Positions 60,077-64,000 of a stretch of 64,000 bases of DNA are shown in pieces. Numbering within the stretch: the stretch's first letter is position 1; each line of letters starts with the position of its first letter. The translations under genes were made by a program, and so were the position numbers. Under the pieces are notes generated by a model that saw only the letters and a list, made by a program, of their open reading frames with translations, ran no database searches and had not been told where the DNA came from. This DNA comes from CAVQGZ01 sp963712175 (GTDB lineage: Bacteria > Actinomycetota > Actinomycetes > Jiangellales > Jiangellaceae): positions 1 to 64,000 of the forward strand of contig CAVQGZ010000010.1 in assembly GCA_963712175.1 (NCBI GenBank), read 5' to 3'.

Positions 60077-61099
60077 GTGACGCAGACCACCTCCCCAGAC
60101 AGCCCACCCGGCATCGACCTGGTCCGGATCCGTCGACACCTCGCCGCGGTGCTCGAGCGCGGGCCAGTCGGACCACTCACGGCCGGAGTCATCGCCGGAG
60201 GCCGGTCGAACGTCACCTACCGGGTGACCGACCAGCACACGGTGTGGGTCGTGCGCCGACCACCGCTCGGCGGAGTACTGGCGACAGCCCACGACGTCGC
60301 CCGCGAGGCCCGCGTCATGCAGGCCCTGGCCGACACGGACGTCCCGGTTCCCCCGGTGCTGCACCTGTGCGAGGACTCGGGCGTGATCGGTGCGCCCTTC
60401 GTCGTCATGGACTACGTGGACGGAGTCGTGCTGCGCACCCCGCAGGAGATGGCCGCGTACACCCCCGACCAGCTGCGGGGGGCCAGCGAGATGCTGGTCG
60501 ACACGCTGCTGGCGCTGCACGCTGTGGATCCCGACGCGGTGGGACTGTCCCGCTTCGGACGGCCCGAGGGCTTTCTCGAGCGCAACCTCAAGCGCTGGTC
60601 CACCCAGTGGGAGCAGAGTCGCACCCGGGACCTGCCCATCGTCGACCGCATCGCCGAGCGGCTGGCGCGCGACGTCCCGACGACGCAGCAGGTCTCGGTC
60701 GTCCACGGTGACTACCGGCTTGACAACGTCATGTACGCCCGCGACCTGGGTCGGGTGGCGGCCGTGGTCGACTGGGAGCTGTCGACCATCGGCGACCCGC
60801 TCGCCGACCTGGGCCTGCTCCTGACCTATACCGACGTCGCGGGCAAGGTGCTCGGCACCGGCTCGCCCGAGGGGTTGTTGGATGCCGCGCAGACCCTGGC
60901 GCGCTACGCCGAGGGCACCTCGCTCGACCTGTCGGGTATCGACTGGTACACCGCTTTCGGCGTGTTCAAGCTCGCGGTGATCCTGGAAGGTGTGCACGCC
61001 CGCTACCTCGCCGGCGCCACCGTCGGCGAGGGGTTCGCCACGATGGGGTCCTACGTCCCCGTGCTCGCCGAGCGAGCCGCGGCACTCTTGGAGGTCTGA
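60077..61099 (+). CDS. phosphotransferase (APH/ACAD10-like kinase domain) protein
   Basis: 340 aa from GTG 60077. Kinase-like APH fold: VIAGGRSNVTYRVTDQHTVW, catalytic loop VVHGDYRLDNVMYARDLGRV and DWELSTIGDPLADLGLLLTY. These motifs (HGDxxxxN, DWE) match choline/aminoglycoside-kinase-like proteins that occur next to acyl-CoA dehydrogenases, as in the ACAD10/11 pairing. It likely phosphorylates a hydroxyacyl-CoA for subsequent beta-elimination, by analogy. The dehydrogenase gene starts 4 bp later. Confidence 0.85.
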   Translation: MTQTTSPDSPPGIDLVRIRRHLAAVLERGPVGPLTAGVIAGGRSNVTYRVTDQHTVWVVRRPPLGGVLATAHDVAREARVMQALADTDVPVPPVLHLCEDSGVIGAPFVVMDYVDGVVLRTPQEMAAYTPDQLRGASEMLVDTLLALHAVDPDAVGLSRFGRPEGFLERNLKRWSTQWEQSRTRDLPIVDRIAERLARDVPTTQQVSVVHGDYRLDNVMYARDLGRVAAVVDWELSTIGDPLADLGLLLTYTDVAGKVLGTGSPEGLLDAAQTLARYAEGTSLDLSGIDWYTAFGVFKLAVILEGVHARYLAGATVGEGFATMGSYVPVLAERAAALLEV

Positions 61100-61103
61100 G
61101 GTC

Positions 61104-62336
61104 ATGGAGTTCACGCTGTCACCGCGAGCCGCCGAGCTGCAGGCGAGCGCGGTCTCGTTCCTGCACGAGCACGTGCTGCCCGCCGAGCACAGGTTTCACA
61201 ACGAGGCCGCGCAGATGGACGCCGAGGATGCCTGGGGGACGCCGGCCGTCGTGGAGGAGCTCAAGGCCGCGGCCCGCCAGCGTGGGCTGTGGAACCTCTT
61301 CCTGCCCGACCCCGTTCACGGTCCGGGCGTCAGCGTGCTCGACTACGCGCCGACCGCAGAGGTCAGCGGCTGGTCCCCGTGGGTGATGCCCGAGGCCATG
61401 AACTGCTCCGCACCCGACACCGGCAACATGGAGCTGCTGGCCATGTTCGCCACGCCCGAGCAGTCGCAGCGATGGCTCGAACCCCTGCTGGACGGGCGCA
61501 TCCGCTCCTGCTTCTCGATGACCGAACCGGCCGTCGCCTCCTCCGATGCCCGCAACATCGCCGCGACCATCAGGACGGAGGGCGACGAGTACGTCATCGA
61601 CGGACGCAAGTGGTGGTCGACGGGCGGGATGTCGCCGGCCTGCGAGGTCGCGATCGTCATGGGGGTGACCGACCCGCAGGCGGATGCCTACCGCCAGCAG
61701 TCGATGGTGCTCGTCCCGCTGGACACCCCCGGCGTCACGGTCGAGCGCTCGACCACCGTCTTCGGCTACACCGACCGTGCTCACGGCGGTCACGCGGTCA
61801 TCAGCTTCGACGGGGTGCGGGTGCCGACGAGCAGCATCCTTGGTGAGCAGGGCGGGGGTTTCGCCATGGCCCAGGCGCGGCTCGGTCCGGGACGTGTCCA
61901 CCACTGCATGCGCCTCATCGGGATGGCCGAACGCGCCCTCGACACCATGGTGCGCCGTGCCGGCGAACGGACGGCCTTCGGTCGGCCGCTGGCCGCCCAG
62001 GGGGTCGTGCGAGAGCAGATCTCGCGCAGCCGGCTGGCAATCGACCAGGCGCGCCTGCTGGTTCTGCGCACGGCATGGCAGATCGACACGGTGGGAGCGA
62101 AGGAGGCCGCTGCTGGGATCGCCGGCATCAAGGCAGTTGTGCCGGCGATGGCCTGCCAGGTGATCGACGACGCCATCCAGGTGCTGGGTGGGCTCGGAGT
62201 CAGCGACGACGAGTCGTTGGCGGCGCTGTACGCGGCGGCCCGGACGCTGCGGATCGCCGACGGGCCGGACGAGGTGCACCACCGCACCGTGGCGCGAGCC
62301 GAGCTGCGACGGGTGCTGGAGGCGCCGGCCCGGTAG
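61104..62336 (+). CDS. acyl-CoA dehydrogenase family protein
   Basis: 410 aa, full length. FAD-type ACAD: DGRIRSCFSMTEPAVASSDA, GDEYVIDGRKWWSTGGMSPA, the QQSMVLVPLDTPGVTVERST and ARLGPGRVHHCMRLIGMAERA segments, AFGRPLAAQGVVREQISRSR and the C-terminal QVIDDAIQVLGGLGVSDDES LAALYAAARTLRIADGPDEV. The region near GGLGV/DEV resembles the ACAD10/11-type branch, which pairs with the APH gene upstream. It oxidises the alpha-beta bond of an acyl-CoA. Confidence 0.93.
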   Translation: MEFTLSPRAAELQASAVSFLHEHVLPAEHRFHNEAAQMDAEDAWGTPAVVEELKAAARQRGLWNLFLPDPVHGPGVSVLDYAPTAEVSGWSPWVMPEAMNCSAPDTGNMELLAMFATPEQSQRWLEPLLDGRIRSCFSMTEPAVASSDARNIAATIRTEGDEYVIDGRKWWSTGGMSPACEVAIVMGVTDPQADAYRQQSMVLVPLDTPGVTVERSTTVFGYTDRAHGGHAVISFDGVRVPTSSILGEQGGGFAMAQARLGPGRVHHCMRLIGMAERALDTMVRRAGERTAFGRPLAAQGVVREQISRSRLAIDQARLLVLRTAWQIDTVGAKEAAAGIAGIKAVVPAMACQVIDDAIQVLGGLGVSDDESLAALYAAARTLRIADGPDEVHHRTVARAELRRVLEAPAR

Positions 62337-62358
62337 GGCCGGGCCGGGCACAGCCGTC

Positions 62359-63336
62359 ATGGAGGAGCTGGCGACGACCGATCCCGAGCGCGCCGCCGAC
62401 GCGCTGCGGGCCGGTCGGCTGGCGGTGCTGCCCACCGAGACCGTGTACGGGCTCGGTGCCCGAGCGGCTGATCCGGGGGCGGTCGCCCGGGTGTACGCAG
62501 TCAAGGGTCGCCCGGCCGACCACCCGCTGATCGTCCACCTGCCGACGGGGGCCGATCTTGTCGGCTGGGCCGTGGACGTCCCCGACTACGCCCGGCGGCT
62601 GGCGCAGACGTTCTGGCCCGGGCCGTTGACCCTCGTGCTGCGACGCGGCCCGCGAACCGGGCTGCACGTCACCGGCGGCACGGACACGGTCGGTCTCCGG
62701 GTCCCCGACCACTCGCTCACGCTGGAGGTGTTGCGGCAGCTGGGGGAGGGGGTCGCGGCACCGTCGGCGAACCTCTTCGGTCAGGTCAGCCCGACCACGG
62801 CCGGGCATGTGCTCGACGAGATCGGGCAGCGGCTCGTCCCCGGTCTCGACGTCGTGCTGGACGGTGGCCCCTCTCGGGTGGGCGTCGAGTCGACGATCGT
62901 CGACGCCACCGGCGCAGCGCCACGCCTGCTTCGACCCGGCGCCGTCACACCCGCACAGGTCGAGGCGACCGCCGGGGTCGCGGTGAGCCTCGAGCCGTCG
63001 CCGGTTCGGGCACCGGGAACCCTCGCCGCCCACTACGCCCCTAGGGCGCAGGTGCTGCTCGTGTCCTCCGACGTGGTCCAGGAGCACGACCCCTGGCAGG
63101 GCCGACCCACCCGAGGACTGCTCGCCCCGGCGCACGTCGCGACGCCGCCGGGCCTGGTGCGTCTGTCGGCTCCGGTCGACGAGGCTGCGTATGCAGCAGT
63201 GCTCTACTCGGCGCTGCGCGAGGCCGACGCCCTGCGGCTGCGCAGCGTCATCGTCGTCCCCCCAGCGGGGCCAGGGCTGGCCGAGGCGATCCGTGACCGG
63301 CTCACCAGGGCTGCCCACGGATCGGGGGCGTCGTGA
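62359..63336 (+). CDS. threonylcarbamoyl-AMP synthase (Sua5/YwlC type)
   Basis: 325 aa from ATG 62359. Catalytic domain: LAVLPTETVYGLGARAADPG, VYAVKGRPADHPLIVHLPTG, WPGPLTLVLRRG, TVGLRVPDHSLTLEVLRQLG, APSANLFGQVSPTTAGHVLD and DGGPSRVGVESTIVDATG. A C-terminal Sua5 domain follows (SPVRAPGTLAAHYAPRAQVL). It makes threonylcarbamoyl-AMP from Thr, bicarbonate and ATP for the t6A37 tRNA modification. The longer Sua5 form suggests it is the full enzyme. Confidence 0.93.
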   Translation: MEELATTDPERAADALRAGRLAVLPTETVYGLGARAADPGAVARVYAVKGRPADHPLIVHLPTGADLVGWAVDVPDYARRLAQTFWPGPLTLVLRRGPRTGLHVTGGTDTVGLRVPDHSLTLEVLRQLGEGVAAPSANLFGQVSPTTAGHVLDEIGQRLVPGLDVVLDGGPSRVGVESTIVDATGAAPRLLRPGAVTPAQVEATAGVAVSLEPSPVRAPGTLAAHYAPRAQVLLVSSDVVQEHDPWQGRPTRGLLAPAHVATPPGLVRLSAPVDEAAYAAVLYSALREADALRLRSVIVVPPAGPGLAEAIRDRLTRAAHGSGAS

Positions 63337-63340
63337 CGGA

Positions 63341-64000
63341 TCACCACGAGCCGATCCTGCGACGAGGACGGGGCTCGTCGCCGGCCTGCTGACGCCGGGC
63401 AGCCAGCACCGGGTCGTCCTCGTTGGCCGTGGCCACGAACGCCGCCGTGGCCAGCACCACGACAGCCATGGCGAAGAACAGCAGCAGCATGGCGACGGGT
63501 GCCCCGAACGACAGGTACCGCGGGTTCGTGATCGTGAACGCCACGAAGTAGGTCGTCCCGAGCTGGATGACTTCGAGGGCCGTTCCACCGAGCAGGCTGC
63601 CCCGCCAGCGCCACTTGAGCGGCTGCACCCCACCCAGCCGGCTGATCACGGTGTTGATCACCAGGGTGTTGAGCGCGATGCTGACAGCGATGCCCGCAGT
63701 GATCACGACGACGTCGGCCACGTCCCCGGTCACCCCGACGCTGGCGAGCAGCGGCCGGAACAGGCCGGCCGTAGCGGTGCTCCCGACGTAGGAGGCGGCG
63801 ACGAGCGGAGCCAGCAGCAGCAGGTAGCCGAGAAACCGAGCGTTCTTGACAGCGAAGTTGCGCGGCTCGTACTGCACGCCGTAGATCAGGCGCACACCGT
63901 CGTCCAGGGCGCGCACGATGCTGACCGCGGAGTACAGAAGCACTGCGCCGCCGATGATCCCGACCGTGCTGCCGACCGACTGCAGCACCTCGGGGTCGAT
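63341..64000 (-). CDS. YihY/BrkB-family membrane protein, cut by window edge
   Basis: At least 216 C-terminal residues. Transmembrane helices: GIIGGAVLLYSAVSIVRALD, FLGYLLLLAPLVAASYVG, VVITAGIAVSIALNTLVI, LLGGTALEVIQLGTTYFVAF and GAPVAMLLLFFAMAVVVLAT AAFVA. The conserved LSxLGGVxPLKWRWRGSLLGG-type loop (ISRLGGVQPLKWRWRGSLLG) is in the YihY family. The start lies beyond 64,000. Function not established (the old tRNA-processing label is unsupported). Confidence 0.8.
   Translation of the reverse strand: MDPEVLQSVGSTVGIIGGAVLLYSAVSIVRALDDGVRLIYGVQYEPRNFAVKNARFLGYLLLLAPLVAASYVGSTATAGLFRPLLASVGVTGDVADVVVITAGIAVSIALNTLVINTVISRLGGVQPLKWRWRGSLLGGTALEVIQLGTTYFVAFTITNPRYLSFGAPVAMLLLFFAMAVVVLATAAFVATANEDDPVLAARRQQAGDEPRPRRRIGSW

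Overview
The window comes from a high-GC Gram-positive bacterium of the Actinomycetota. Supporting signs are the very high GC content, frequent GTG starts and stop/start overlaps (ATGA, GTGA). It also carries families typical of that phylum: GpgS, LCP/LytR_C proteins, DUF3263, DUF3027, DUF2530, DUF5709, a DtxR-type regulator, a bacterial XPB helicase, a stand-alone GroEL behind HrcA half-sites, and a GltA/SerC/PdxH neighbourhood. The order Micrococcales is a reasonable guess but is inference only.

Positions 1 to about 9,870 are accessory DNA. They hold a decayed IS110 transposase, a complete-looking IS630-type element with terminal inverted repeats and a TA duplication (2912-4541), orphan small genes, and three toxin-antitoxin modules (MazEF-like 5299-5863, YefM-YoeB 6112-6611, HigBA 8430-9025). 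Each module is preceded by a palindrome. A LuxR-type regulator and a UPF0158 protein lie among them. Two partial copies of a tRNA-Thr(UGU) 3' half (about 2474-2521 and 9823-9868) bracket the segment from 2522 to 9868. They look like attachment-site remnants of elements stacked at a tRNA gene outside the window.

From 10,600 onward the content is chromosomal. It includes a heterodimeric ABC exporter; an aromatic amino-acid decarboxylase; an acyl-CoA-binding protein; a five-gene redox/copper cluster (Rieske, membrane protein, PCuAC, DyP peroxidase, DipZ); envelope LCP/LytR_C genes; an acsA-pdhABC-acp operon; groEL; cutC; and a two-gene ABC transporter. Further right are XPB helicase and a WYL-containing helicase-associated protein, a cold-shock gene, serC, citrate synthase, pdxH, an orphan ParA pair, photolyase and a DtxR regulator. 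The right end holds a CstR-like/rhodanese sulfur-stress operon, a short fatty-acid-type run (SDR, phosphotransferase-like, acyl-CoA dehydrogenase), the Sua5/YwlC threonylcarbamoyl-AMP synthase and a truncated YihY protein.

Two families of dispersed palindromic elements stand out. One has three copies, each exactly 103 bp with 24-bp inverted ends (9880, 10422, 48539). The other has two copies of about 108 bp with nested hairpins (40001, 53955).

Between 25.3 and 27.9 kb, three otherwise well-conserved genes (aldose epimerase, gpgS, acsA) carry about seven single-base indels, mostly in C or G runs. These may be sequence errors rather than true pseudogenes.
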